Source: Hyaloperonospora brassicae (lineage: Eukaryota; Oomycota; Peronosporomycetes; Peronosporales; Peronosporaceae). Taken from it: a DNA stretch of 64,000 nt. The notes beneath the pieces were generated by a model. The model was not told where the DNA came from, ran no database searches, and saw nothing but the letters and a program-made list of their open reading frames with translations. Each line of letters starts with the position of its first letter. Within the stretch, counting starts at the first letter, position 1. The translations under genes were made by a program, and so were the position numbers. The stretch spans positions 1-64,000 of the forward strand of contig CANTFL010001192.1 in the NCBI GenBank assembly GCA_947650285.1, written 5' to 3'. Below are positions 36,396-47,595 of this stretch, piece by piece.

Positions 36396-36511
36396 TGCGC
36401 GCGCGGGGTGTGTGCGGAAGGTTGCTGTTTGTAAACTGAAGCAGGAGTGATGGTCAGTGGATACGCTGGAATTTGCACCAATCGCTGCGATCGGTCCACA
36501 AGTGAACAAGT

Positions 36512-38409
36512 ATGACGGCCGCGAACGTGCTCGTGCTCGGCGGCGCCGGCATGATCGGCCGCAACTTTGTCAAGTACCTGGTGGATCACGATGTCGCGGC
36601 GGCTGTGCGTGTCGCGGACAAGACAATGCCCGAGATCGCCTACTTCAGGTGCGTCGCTACCGCGTGCTTTTTGTCGTTCTCTCTCTCTCTCTCTATCGGT
36701 CTCTTTACACTGACATTGCGTGTGTGTGTCTCTCTCTCTCTGTCGCTGTGTCTCTGTGTCTCTTTACGCTGACGTGTGGTGGGCGTCGCTTGGTGTTTGT
36801 ACCCACATGGCAGTGCCCCGCACAAACAGGCGTTTGCTGACGAGCGCGTGACGTTTGTGCAGGCGGACCTGACCCGTGACGCGCACGTGGACCGTGCGTT
36901 TAACCCGGAGTTTGGTCCCTACGACTATGTGTTTAACCTCGCGGGGGAGTCCAAGTGCGGACTCTCTGAGACCATCTACGCCTCCAAATGCCGCGATCTA
37001 TCGATCAAGTGCGGTACGTGTGGAGCTGCGGTCGTGTCACGGGGCAGCTGCGGGGCTACCGATTGTCCCGTGTGTTGGAGCTGCTGTTGCTGTGCTGTGG
37101 CCATATGTGTGCTAAGAGCGACGTGATTGGTGCGGGCAGCCAAGAAAGCGCAAGAGATTGGCGTGAAGCGCTACATTGAAGTGTCGACGGCGTTCGTGTA
37201 CAAGTCGCAGGTCAAGCAGCCGGCCAAGGAGGACGCGGAGCTCCAGCCGTGGACTTTGCAGGCCAAGTACAAACTCGAGGCTGAAGAGGAGATTCGTCGC
37301 TTGCCGGACCTCAAGGCTGTGTTCTTACGTCTGGCAACGGTATGTCACACACATGAACGGATAATGCGTGACTGCAGTTGCTTACGCTCTCGAATATGGC
37401 TGCTTGCTTGTGCGCTAGGTGTATGGATCAGCAGACTCGATGGGACTCATGCCTCGGATTGTCTGCGCTGCCTCGTATGTGTTGTTGTGTGGCTCGGTAT
37501 CGGACGATATGTAGCTGGATGACGCTATTGACTTGTTTTGCACGATGGCGCCTCAGATATGTGAAGCTGCAAGAAAAGATGAAGCTGCTGTGGGACAGCG
37601 AGATGCGTGTCAACACGGTGCGATTTGCTGCGCCGCTTGTATTGAACGCCGGTCCCAGTGTCTCATACTTCTGCGTTGCTTGCTGAGCAGGTTCATGTGC
37701 TGGATGTGTGCCAAGCGTTGTGGCACGTCACGACTGCTGGAGACGATGGCGAGATCTACAACCTGGTTGACAAAAATGACACGAGTCAGTGCAGCATGCC
37801 CTGCCCTCGTTTCTGCTCACCATCGACTCGCAACTAACTCCTCTGTAATGTACGCAGCCCAGGCGAAGATCAACGCTATACTGGAAGTGATCTTCCACAT
37901 CAAGTCGGGCTTCATCGGCAAGCTGGTGTCCAACCTCGCCCGCGTGCGACTTGCCGATGTCGTGGACGATGCCAACGACAAGCACATGCAGCCCTGGGCC
38001 GATCTATGCGCGGTACGCTCTGCCCGTCGACGCAATCGTTTCCGTCCATGACGTGTCATTGTAGCTCACTCGCATCTTTTCGTCTCTGACCATCGCCTGG
38101 CAATGGACTGAATGGTATCCAGGATCACGGTATCACCAACACGCCGCTCACGCCCTACATCGACAAGGAGCTGCTGCAGCACAATCACATCTACGCGGAC
38201 GGCTCCAAGATCGAGTCGACGGGCTTCCAATACGAGTACCCGACGGTGCGTAACACTGCAAATTGCACCGACCAGTACATGCATGTGATGCTCATAACGA
38301 CTCACACTGACTGACACGTTTGTCGCAGCTGGAGACGAAGGAGGTGCGCGCGGTGCTGGAGGAGATGATCGAGCAGAAGATTTTCCCGCCGATCTTGGCG
38401 CAAGTATAA
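36512..38409 (+). CDS. NAD-dependent epimerase/dehydratase-like (extended SDR) protein
   Basis: Nine small exons (36,512-36,648; 36,814-37,013; 37,140-37,339; 37,419-37,474; 37,557-37,617; 37,691-37,784; 37,858-38,012; 38,123-38,245; 38,329-38,409) join in phase to 368 aa. The N-terminal Rossmann motif is VLVLGGAGMIGRNFVKYL (GxxGxxG) with an acidic residue in VADKTMPE. VFNLAGESKCGLSE follows, then the active-site strand IEVSTAFVYKSQ. The canonical YxxxK is not present where expected: the helix reads LQAKYKLEAEEEI, with Gln four residues before the lysine. RLATVYGSADSMGLMPRI and VHVLDVCQALWHV are normal extended-SDR elements. It may be a binding protein or act on an unusual substrate. Intron 1 has CT-rich microsatellites. 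Confidence 0.8.
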
Positions 38410-38963
38410 AAAGACGGCCGAACCGCGGCAGGATGCACATAAAAAGAGCGGAACGTCTGTCGCGCGGGGTCGCTTGCGCCGCTGCTACGCTTGACACGCC
38501 GAGCGTCGGTCTCCTCTCTGCCAGGATCGTGCCATGTGTTTTAAGCTGCACAAACAGACGACCGCGACGCGAGCTGCTGACGTTCGTTGTGCTTTGCGTT
38601 TCTAAAACGGTTAGAAACCCGTCCACCCGCCCGACGTCGCCAATAGAAATCCTTGCAGTCCCCCACGCGCACGAATAGGCTCTCTCTCTCTCTCTCTCTC
38701 AAGCGAGAGCTCGTGTCCTGTCGAGCACACCGTCCTCTCCTGCACGTCCGTCCGTACGTCGACGCGCTTCGTCTGCCTCTTCCTTCTGCGCTCGCCGCGC
38801 GCGCGTCGAGGACGCCGGCCAGCAGCCTACCGCCTGTCTCGCGTTGCATTGCGTTGCTTTGCGTTCGGTACCTTCGCGCAACACGCACCTCGTCCGTTCA
38901 TAGAAATATCTCCTCCAAGCGCCACTTCCGACACGACACACGGCCCGAGACGCGGCGGCCGAT
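38410..38963. other. Intergenic and 5' flank of the MAP kinase gene
   Basis: No gene seen. It contains a (CT)n run at 38,679-38,700 and C-rich sequence typical of a promoter/5' UTR. Confidence 0.55.
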
Positions 38964-41900
38964 ATGAACACGAGCCACATGTCGCCAACGGCAGAAGAGC
39001 TCGACGGCTACGGGGAGGACCCGGTGCCGTGCAAAGCGCCCGCGAGCCGCACGTCGTCCACGAGCACCAGTCCCATCGACCGCGAGCTTCAAGCGACGAG
39101 CACATTGGGTGACGTGGTGGACGTCCTGCCCACTCGCTGTACGCAGTTGAAGCGCCAGAAGCGGAAGGAGCGCCTGCGGACGCAGTCCGAGAGCGCTGCG
39201 TGGACGAGAGCGTCGCTGCGGATGCGGCCGTCGCCGTCAGTGGACGTGACCGACGCGGCCGCGACGCCCGCAGCAGCAGCTACGGACCATGGCACGCCCT
39301 GTCTCGCGACGCTCGGCGGACCGCCGGACGAGCCGCACTACGACCCCATTGTGCGCAACAGTGAGAGCTCGCTGTCGCATTTTGCACTGGATATGATTGA
39401 TGGACTCGACGTGGCCACTGTTGCCGGTGGAAAAGACGTGACGTACCGTCGCCGCAGTCACGACAGCTCGTCCATGGCGACGACGGTCGTGCTCGCGAGT
39501 CGGGAAGGTGTGATCAACATGTGGCGACAACAGGGACAGATATCGGAGCGGGCGTCGGAGATCCTCGAAGATGCCAAGCTGTCGCTGCACGGGAAGGAAA
39601 AGAATCTGTACAATGCGTCGCTGAGGCGGTTGTCCGAGGCCCACGATCCGCGGCTGAATACACTGGGCGAAAGGATGTCGTCGGCAACGGCTGCAAGCAG
39701 CTTGATGGACCCTTTGGCTGCTGCAAGTAACGGGTGTGGCGTCGAGCAGGGTGCAGCGGACGAGCCGGGCGAGGTCATTGGCGAAGCAGACGCGCTGAAT
39801 GTGGTGTCGACGCATGAGAATATGGATTCGAAGCTGCCGCACGGAGACAGACCGTCGCTGAATCTAGATGGAGAGATGGGGGTGCACTCGCCGCTAGGAG
39901 TGGATGAGCGGGATTCTAGCTTCCGACCACCGTCGAGAACATTGTATCATGAAGCAGTGAAGTGGGAAGGCGTGTTGACGAGACGAAGCGAGTGGCTGAG
40001 GAGGCTGGAGCGACACTATTACGTACTCGAAGGCAAGTTTTTGCGAAGGTTTGCGTCGAAAGAGGCATACTTGTTGTCGCGGGACGAGCCGCTTGTGCCG
40101 CACCATATCCAGCCACCAAGCGATCCGAGCAAGCCTGCACCAGGCAGCCCTGCCGCTAGTATGATTCGGCGTAGCTCCAGCAGCCCGGCCTTCAGTGGTG
40201 TGAGTCATTTGTACGTGCTAGCAGGGGTGAAGGACTCGTCTAGTCGCGCAAACGGGTTCACTTTCATTACCGAAGATAAGAAGACGTTGCAGGTGACAGC
40301 CCCGACGGCCGTAGAGAAGATCATATGGATGCGGCTTGGTCTAGAAGCTATTGTGGCGCTTCCTACGCTTCCTGTTGCGCCGCTTGACATGGAGGAGTTC
40401 TATGCAATGTTGGTGGTACTCTATACGGCACACAGTGGCATCTGGCGAACGGAGGGCGACATGGCCGTCACGCTTCCTCCGCCATCGGAGCAGGTATTCA
40501 CGCGTTTCTTTCGACTGCTGGACAAGGATGTGATATTCTGCTCGAACTATCCGCCGTCGGTGCCATTTCATGGATCGTTCCGCGGCCACGCTGGTGTCGT
40601 GAGTTTCATGCACGACTTTGCTCGACATACACTGTGGACCAACTTCAAGATCGGCGGCATGTCAATCGATGGCTCGATAGCTGTTGCTTCAGGCAAAGAG
40701 GAGCTCGAGAATCGGCGCGATGCGCGCAAGTTCATCCAGAACTGGATACATAAGTTTACATTTTACTCGGACGGGCGACTCGCACGATTTGAGATCAATG
40801 GTGACGTTGTAGCAGCAAGTGCGGTTTTCAAGGTCCCTGGTGCAGCGACGACGCTTAAGCTTCCTCAAGAGTACAACGAGGTGGACGCTGAGCACGGCCT
40901 AGAAGGCATACTGCTGGTCCGAGTCATGCAAGGCCATGGACTCAAGGCAGGTATTTCGGTGAAGAAGATTGTCAAGGAACCGAGCATTACAGTACGACTG
41001 CGGTACCGCGAGCAGCCAGAGCCCAATTCTGCGTTGAGTGCGTCCACGTCGGGTTCGTCTACGTCCGCCTTAGTGGGTTCCTCGACACTTATCGGCGGAA
41101 TCACGATGCCGAATCTCTCGCGAAAGTTCAGCTTCATGACGTCCGTAGCCAGTTCTGCCGCTTCTGCGGCGTCTTCTGCTGTTGGTGTGGGTCATATGAA
41201 CAACTCTGCGTTCAACAGTTCGACTCCGGTGGTCGACCCATTTAGCACCGGCACTCCTCGTAACACTGGTGACGAATCGTATGTGCCAACTCACCCGGTG
41301 TGGAATTTAGTGCTGGAGCTCCCGTTCAGCGATGTCATTGGCACATGTTCACTAGTGGTGGAAGTAATTGATCACTCCAAGAATGGCGTCGAGTCGCAGC
41401 TTGGCTTTGCGACAGTGAATGTGGCCAAATACTTGATGGCTGCTGACAATACGGAGCGCACGAAAAAGCGGGAAGAGGCGGCTATGGCCGCTGACAGCAA
41501 ATGGTATTCGATCAGCAATGCCAAAGGCGAATACTGCGGCAAGGTCCAGCTCGGTATTACCTGCCGACGCACCAAGCTGGACGAGGATGACTGCGTGCAG
41601 CCGCGACTGAACAAGAGCCAAAGCGTTGTGATAGACCGGAAGAATCCTCCGTCATCGTACATGCTGCAATGGGACACACCTGCAGCTCATTCTCTACCGT
41701 TGTTGGGTGCTGCGGCAACTCCAGCACTCAAAAAAGGCATGACGCTGGACGAACTGCCTACTGGAATCGAGCACGTGCGCCGTCACGGCTGGGCAAACGT
41801 GAAACTGTCTCCCGAGAATACGGCCCGCACGCAATCGGCGGGTGCTGTCGTTAGCGGTGGGTACAGCAATGACGAGGAAGACGATACAGCGAACAAGCAT

Positions 41901-43184
41901 TTTCCCGCAGGCGAGGGGAACAGTGTAGCATTGCCCACTGCGACAGACGCTGTTGCATGTAAGGAAAACGCTGCCATGCACACGTTCATGGTGTGCGGTG
42001 CTCCGTTCACGATTCCGCGTCATTACCAGCTCATCAAGGTATGCGGCCGCGGTGCGTATGGTATCGTGATTGCCGCCACGAATTTGCGGACGGGCGGCAA
42101 CGTTGCTATCAAGAAGGTCATTGACTGTATTTGGCACCCGCATCAACTGAAGCAGATATTGCGCGAGTGCCGGTTGATTCGACACATGGCGCACGAAAAC
42201 ATTTTGAGTCTACTGGATTTGATTCCGCCGCCATCGTACACCGATTTCCGTGACGTGTACATGACAGTGGATTTGATGGAAATGGATCTGCACCGTATCA
42301 TTTACTCGAAGGAGGTATTACGTGATGACCATATCCGTTACTTTTTGTACCAAATGCTTAGTGGCTTGCACCACATGCATCGCGCAGGTGTGCTACACCG
42401 CGACCTCAAGCCCAGCAATCTGCTGGTCAACTCGGATTGTCAGCTCAAGATCTGCGATCTTGGACTGGCACGCTCCAAGGAAGCAGACGATGTGGGTATG
42501 ACCGAGTACGTGGTGACGCGATGGTACCGTGCACCAGAGCTGTTGCTGGGCAGTGCGTATGGCGAAGGTGTGGATCTTTGGGCAGCAGGGTGCATTTTTG
42601 CCGAGATGTTGAGCCGCAGACCTCTGTTCCCCGGTGAGACGTACGTCCACCAGCTCCAGCTCATCATGAATGTGCTAGGCGTACCGGAAGAGCACTCGTT
42701 CAAAGAGAACCCGTTAGCGAACAAGCTGAAGGGCCGTCAACTACTGAGTCGGACTCAAGCAGTCGCTGGCATTGACACGAGCACGATGTTCCCGAACGCG
42801 AACCCGGAAGGGCTGGACTTGCTATGGAAGATGCTGGTGTTTGACGTGGACAAGCGCATCAGCGTCGAAGAGGCGCTGCAGCACCCGTACTTGGCAATGT
42901 ACTACGACGAAGAGCGGACGAATGTCCCCGTGGAGAAGTTTGAAAGTTTTGATCTCGATGATCTCGACGAGTCAGATCTCAAGGAGCTCATGTTCAAGGA
43001 GATTTGTCACTTCCACCCCGAAGAGATGGTCAAGCGCGCCCAGCAACAGCGCGAGTTCCCTGAGACAGTCGAGAAGCTTCCGCCGGGTTGGGTCAAGCGG
43101 GAGTCGCGAAGTGTACCTGGCAAATATTACTACAGTAACCTCAAGCGTGGCATCAGTACGTGGATCAAGGAAGAAATGGATTAA
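38964..43184 (+). CDS. Multidomain MAP kinase: PH - SnoaL-like - C2 - kinase (TEY) - WW
   Basis: Single-exon, 1,406 aa, ATG at 38,964. Domains in order: disordered N-terminus; PH domain about 328-460 (VKWEGVLTRRSEWLRRLERH); SnoaL/NTF2-like fold about 475-620 (FHGSFRGHAGVVSFMHDFAR, FTFYSDGRLARFEINGDVVA); C2-like domain about 645-830 (LLVRVMQGHGLKAG ... LVVEVIDHSKNGVESQLGFA); linker; protein kinase about 1,016-1,310; WW domain about 1,372-1,405 (LPPGWVKRESRSVPGKYYYS). Kinase motifs: GRGAYGIV, VAIKKV, HRDLKPSNLLV, DLGLAR, TEY at about 1,179-1,181 (GMTEYVVTRWYRAPE), and the CMGC segment after APE. A dual-phosphorylated ERK-type MAPK that reads membrane lipid through PH/C2 and Pro motifs through WW is inferred. 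All catalytic residues are intact. No introns are needed. Confidence 0.92.
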   Translation: MNTSHMSPTAEELDGYGEDPVPCKAPASRTSSTSTSPIDRELQATSTLGDVVDVLPTRCTQLKRQKRKERLRTQSESAAWTRASLRMRPSPSVDVTDAAATPAAAATDHGTPCLATLGGPPDEPHYDPIVRNSESSLSHFALDMIDGLDVATVAGGKDVTYRRRSHDSSSMATTVVLASREGVINMWRQQGQISERASEILEDAKLSLHGKEKNLYNASLRRLSEAHDPRLNTLGERMSSATAASSLMDPLAAASNGCGVEQGAADEPGEVIGEADALNVVSTHENMDSKLPHGDRPSLNLDGEMGVHSPLGVDERDSSFRPPSRTLYHEAVKWEGVLTRRSEWLRRLERHYYVLEGKFLRRFASKEAYLLSRDEPLVPHHIQPPSDPSKPAPGSPAASMIRRSSSSPAFSGVSHLYVLAGVKDSSSRANGFTFITEDKKTLQVTAPTAVEKIIWMRLGLEAIVALPTLPVAPLDMEEFYAMLVVLYTAHSGIWRTEGDMAVTLPPPSEQVFTRFFRLLDKDVIFCSNYPPSVPFHGSFRGHAGVVSFMHDFARHTLWTNFKIGGMSIDGSIAVASGKEELENRRDARKFIQNWIHKFTFYSDGRLARFEINGDVVAASAVFKVPGAATTLKLPQEYNEVDAEHGLEGILLVRVMQGHGLKAGISVKKIVKEPSITVRLRYREQPEPNSALSASTSGSSTSALVGSSTLIGGITMPNLSRKFSFMTSVASSAASAASSAVGVGHMNNSAFNSSTPVVDPFSTGTPRNTGDESYVPTHPVWNLVLELPFSDVIGTCSLVVEVIDHSKNGVESQLGFATVNVAKYLMAADNTERTKKREEAAMAADSKWYSISNAKGEYCGKVQLGITCRRTKLDEDDCVQPRLNKSQSVVIDRKNPPSSYMLQWDTPAAHSLPLLGAAATPALKKGMTLDELPTGIEHVRRHGWANVKLSPENTARTQSAGAVVSGGYSNDEEDDTANKHFPAGEGNSVALPTATDAVACKENAAMHTFMVCGAPFTIPRHYQLIKVCGRGAYGIVIAATNLRTGGNVAIKKVIDCIWHPHQLKQILRECRLIRHMAHENILSLLDLIPPPSYTDFRDVYMTVDLMEMDLHRIIYSKEVLRDDHIRYFLYQMLSGLHHMHRAGVLHRDLKPSNLLVNSDCQLKICDLGLARSKEADDVGMTEYVVTRWYRAPELLLGSAYGEGVDLWAAGCIFAEMLSRRPLFPGETYVHQLQLIMNVLGVPEEHSFKENPLANKLKGRQLLSRTQAVAGIDTSTMFPNANPEGLDLLWKMLVFDVDKRISVEEALQHPYLAMYYDEERTNVPVEKFESFDLDDLDESDLKELMFKEICHFHPEEMVKRAQQQREFPETVEKLPPGWVKRESRSVPGKYYYSNLKRGISTWIKEEMD

Positions 43185-43310
43185 TGTAGGCTTGTTTTGT
43201 GCGTGAATAAAAAGCTCTTTCGAGCCGACTGAGAGTACACTACTTGGAAGTGGATACGAGTGCTGAAAAAGGAGGTGGGGTGGGGCGCGTGGGGTACAGA
43301 AGGTCGTCTA

Positions 43311-43351
43311 CGTCGTGCTTTAATCTCGTCGTGCTTTAATCTCGTCGTGCT
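43311..43351. repeat. 16-bp tandem repeat
   Basis: Two perfect units of a 16-bp sequence (43,311-43,326 and 43,327-43,342) and a partial third, in the flank between the MAP kinase stop and the next, minus-strand gene. Confidence 0.85.
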
Positions 43352-43536
43352 GTCGTAGAAATAAAACCCCTCGTGAACGTACAATCACACGCCCAAGAAA
43401 CACAGCAACTTGTTTGCAGCTGTCGACGAACCTAGACCGTACTTAGCACAGCCACGCACCAACGTCGGTTGGCAGCCCCGCCGGACATACAACGCACAAT
43501 CACACGCAGTCTACTTTTTGCGTCGTCTGCAGCGAG

Positions 43537-44284
43537 TCAGCGCGCAGAAGCGACAGCCCCCGCCGCCATCCGCTGGGGCGACAAAACCGAACAGTCGCCA
43601 AACTGGGCGCTCCATGGCGACTGCGAGTAGGCAGAGTGCACGTCGTCCTGCAGCTGAGGACTCGTACGGACGCGGTGCATCTTGACACGCGCGTCCGCGG
43701 GCGGCCCGACGCTCGCAGAGCGCCCGAGCACGGGCGGCAGAGTCCCGTGGCGTCGCTGTGTGGGGTCGAGCGGGGCGAGAGACGCCGTCCAGTAGTCGAG
43801 TTCGCTCGTGAGCGTCGACGACGTCGAGGCACAGTCGTCGCTCGGCGCGACCGCGCGTGCTGTGCGTAGTGAGACGAGGCAGCGGTCCCCCGTCGGGCCC
43901 CGACGCGGCGCAAAGTAGTTGTCGACCAACTCGATGCGGTCGAGATAGGGCCCCGTGAGGCGCTTGCCGCGCGTGTCCACATAGAACGCACAGTCGCTCG
44001 AATCCGCCAGCAAGCGGCAGTAGAACGCCGACAAGAGGCGGCTGCCAGACGAGGCGGTCGTCGACGTGGCCAAAGGCACGAGAAACGTGTCCCAGCTACA
44101 TGCCGAACAGATCGTACTTAGTACGATACAACAACCGCACGACAGCAACGAATACCGATAAAACGTACTTAGCAGGACGCCCAATGTGGTGGTGGTGGTT
44201 GCAGTGGTTGCCGTTGTCGTGTCTCGTCTTGCAGGCGTCGGGCGTGTCGTTGCCGCCGTTCCAGCACGCGAGAGCTACCCCCAT
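43537..44284 (-). CDS. Uncharacterised protein, two exons
   Basis: Exon 1 (44,284-44,169) and exon 2 (44,095-43,537) join in phase through a 73-bp GT-AG intron to about 224 aa. The N-terminus is His/Asn/Cys-rich (HCNHHHHIG). Exon 2 is well-formed protein (LLSAFYCRLLADSSDCAFYV, GPYLDRIELVDNYF) with a Ser/Thr-rich, likely disordered second half. No signal peptide, TM segment or known domain is seen. It is probably an oomycete-restricted protein. The start is the only ATG in the upstream open frame. Confidence 0.55.
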
Positions 44285-45281
44285 GGCTGCAAATGAGCGA
44301 GTGACGCGGTCTTGGAGAAGACGGCTCGACAGAACGCGACGATTGAGGCGCGCGGGGGCGTTTCTGCGCGCGGCTGCGGGAGACGCTCTCGTCGGACGGG
44401 TCACGTCACTTCAACGTTGACGACGAGCAGGCGAGAACAGGGAAACGACGGGACCGAATCGGCCGTGCGCGCGGGGTGGACTTGATTGTTGTATGGTGCA
44501 CATCAGGTCGCGCGCGGCGAGTTGCCGAAACTATCCGAGACCGGTAGTGGCTCTGGAGACTTCGAACGTGCAGAAGTGGCTGCTGCCATCTGAGCATAGC
44601 CGTTGGGAGGAACCCTACGAGTCACTAGTCACAGTCGCGCGCGCACGAACGAAACGCTCGTGTGAAGTAGCGCGAGCAATCCAGCCACGATGTCGGCAAG
44701 CGCCGTGAGTAACATCGACCGCACTGGCTGATTGGGTATTTGTGTGTGAAGTAGAAAAAGGACCAGATGACGATGCAGTCATTAAAGGCAGTGAGTGACG
44801 AACGACAGACAGAAGCCAACATGATCGGCGAATGTTCTCAGCAGACCACGTGATCGAGTGACGCACTTGTGAATGTGCTGCGCGCTCAGCGGCACACGTG
44901 ACAATTCGACAAACGCGTTCGTCGTATAATCGTTTGCGCGAAAACTGGTACGACGTGCATTCTTTTTGCCGTTTTTTTTTCATCCATCGGATCGTTCGTA
45001 CCACGTGATGCATTAATCTGATGCACAATGTGATGCGTCGCCGACTTTTGCCACTCGCTCACGAACTAATTGTCCAGAAACAGCTTTCGTTGACACCACA
45101 TGAGACGTTTCGTGCTGTTGCTGCGAGGGGTGCGACAGAGACGCAGTGTGTGTGTGTGTGTGTGTGCGGTCGTTACGTGTGGGGGCGGTGGGAAGCGGGA
45201 AACGGCGCTTGCCACGGTCGACAAGGCAGATTGAGTGACTAATGAGTGATTGACTGACTGAGTGATTGATTCGGCTGCTAT
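44285..45281. other. Intergenic, nothing recognised
   Basis: Short frames without motifs. It contains a (TG)n run at about 45,147-45,167 and TGAGTGAT-type short repeats at 45,232-45,270. Confidence 0.5.
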
Positions 45282-46515
45282 TCAGACGAGTGATGCAAAG
45301 TAGACGCTGGGTTCGCAGAAACGGATCAGAACGGGTCGTGGCGCGGTCTTGAGCAAGTAGCGCGACAGGTTGTAGCCGATCTGACGGGTGCTATCGTCGC
45401 CGACTGCTACGATCACCCAGCCTTCGATTGACGTCTCGGGCTCCGGGTCTATTCTTGCCAAGAGGTTGGCCAAGGCGCTGCTTCCAGCGGCGAACAAACT
45501 GGCACTGGAAGTCAAGAAGCTGCTGCTGCTGCTGCCCGACGCGGACGATGACGTTGAGCTTGACGGCCGCTGTCTTCGTTTGCTGCTGCATGTGTGTCGG
45601 TTGCCAGCGTACCTCTTGACGACGGCCGTCCGACCATCAAACGACGTTTCGATCTCCAGCCCTAACGCTGTCTCGGGAAACTCGAGCTCGACTTCGTCCG
45701 GCAACAGCGCCGTCGGTTTCTGCTCGATGGGCCGAATGCTGTCCACCACAAAGAGGTCGTAGCACTGCCCGAGATACACATCGGGCACCTCAGCTCTCGC
45801 CGAGCCGCTTTCGCCTGTGCCCAGTCGATGGTAGTTGCGTACAAAGTCGGCTCGCGTCATTTTGAACTTGCGCGCCAAGTTCGGGTGGTGCGCGTCGGTG
45901 TTCAGCAGCAGCACAGAGAACGCCAACGTGTACGCTGCGTCTTCCGACGGACACTCGGAGCTGTCTGGATTGCTCATATAGTACGCTCGGGCAAACGCCT
46001 GGAGGATGCGGTCGATCTTCTGCGCTTCGTGGGGCAGCTCGAATCGGCCCAAGTAGACGCGGAGAGCCACGTCGAAGCTCACCCCTTGGAACGCAAAGAG
46101 ATTGGCGTACTCCCGCAGCACTTGTTGCGCAGTTGCGTCCGGTTCGCCCACGACTTGTCCCACCTGCAACAGCAGCCAAAGGCCCTGAGCGACGTTTGCA
46201 ACTGACAACCACAACAGGCAGACAACCACAACAACAGGCAGACAACCACAACAACAGCCAGTCGTCACACGACGACGAGGAACGAACCAATTGCGGGTCC
46301 GAGTGCGCCATTTCGTGCAGCATTGCCGCAACTTGTCTCGGCGTTGACAGCTGCTCGCTCGCGTCCATTGCCGACCGTAGAGTGGCCGCACTGTTGTTTG
46401 CGTGGCTCAATGCCTTGGACAGCGGTGTTGTCGCCGCCGCATCGCTGGGACTGGTGGACGACGGAGAGCCCTGCGAAGGCGTTGCAGGCAGGGTCTTGGT
46501 CGACTGGACCTGCAT
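45282..46515 (-). CDS. Small Sec7-domain ARF guanine-nucleotide exchange factor
   Basis: Exon 1 (46,515-46,288) and exon 2 (46,163-45,282) join in phase (HSDPQL | VGQVVGEPD) to 369 aa. A Sec7 domain spans about 65-250: the glutamic finger motif is present as FELPHEAQKIDRILQAFA (LPGEAQ in most members; the catalytic Glu is intact), and the second motif as AFSVLLLNTDAHHPNL. The C-terminus (about 300-369) has a PDZ-like look (EGWVIVAVGDDSTRQIGYNL ... RPVLIRFCEP). It would activate ARF GTPases in membrane traffic. It is far shorter than BIG/GBF types and has no PH domain. An upstream in-frame ATG at 46,581 would add 22 residues, but that stretch looks like a pyrimidine-rich intron end, so the start is uncertain. 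Confidence 0.82.
46164..46287. repeat. Tandem repeat inside the Sec7 gene intron
   Basis: The intron contains repeats of a roughly 19-21 bp unit (CAACCACAACAACAGGCAGA type) at about 46,205-46,258. It is read as intron because the Sec7 domain is continuous across it. Confidence 0.7.
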
Positions 46516-47595
46516 GGCACAGAACGAAACGGTTGAGCTGTGCTTGCAGGAGAGAGAGAGGAGAGGCAGTGGCGAGTCCATGGACCGATCGGACCTCTTG
46601 GCGGTCGGCCATCGATGCGACGCCGTTCTTGTGTACCCCACGTTGGCAAAACGTAACCTATTTCAGTAACCTCAAACAGCTGACGCCTGCATGGAAAGAA
46701 AAGGCCTCGGAAGTGGACGACTTTGGCGAGAGAGAATGTTCGGTTCAGTCACAATACTGAAAAGTCATGTTTTTGTTGTCAGTTAGGCTCGTGTCGTGTG
46801 TGCTAAGCTGACGTGCCCCGTCGTCCGTGTGTCAGCTCTTGTAGACTGACTGCATTACCTTTGGTGTGGTATTGCGACGTAGTGGTTGGTACACGACCAC
46901 TTGGCTTGTGCGAACGGTCAAAGTCGAATAGCAATCCCTTGCTTACGAGCGCGTATCACTACTGACTGTGTCAAGCGTGACGTATGGAGCAACGTCAATG
47001 CACGCAGCATGCACCGTGTATTCCGACGGGCACTGATAAGGTTGCAGTGCACTTGCGTTGATACCCGAAAGCACTCGTGATTATCGTGCTTTGGCATCTT
47101 GTCCGGATGACTCGGCACTTCCCGTCACAAGCCGCTATCCAGTTACATGCGCCGCCAAGCTACATTCGACAGTGAGACCTGTAGCTCCTGACGCTCCTGA
47201 AACATCTGCCAAAGCGTTCTATGCTGAGCCGACCCACATGGGCTATGCAATGCTCAAATTTGTCAAGAGACGATCGTGTTTTGTCCATCTATAGTAGCAC
47301 ACTCGACACTGCATGCGGCTCTGTAGCTTATCGAGAAAGTTACCACAATCTCGGGACCATGAAGCAGATACACCAACATAAACGAAGATTGAAAAAGCAC
47401 TTGAAGAAGACCGCATCAAAGTGCACCAGTGACGGGCAGTATCGCTCCCGTCTTCCGCCCCACAATTTATTTGTAGTGACTCTGGTACGACGTGACGTCC
47501 TGCAGGACGAACGTCCTCTTCCTCTACGCGCTTCCACATGCCCTCTGTCCCTCCTCTCTCCCAAAAAACTGCTATGCCCCCCGCAACTGCTCTTC
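46516..47595. other. Intergenic, nothing recognised
   Basis: About 1.1 kb between the Sec7 gene start and the 3' end of the small membrane protein gene; only short, motif-free frames. Confidence 0.5.

Noticed and set aside
35467..36450. 327-codon plus-strand frame
   Set aside because: Antisense of the second Stealth gene and its GA-rich promoter; no domain.
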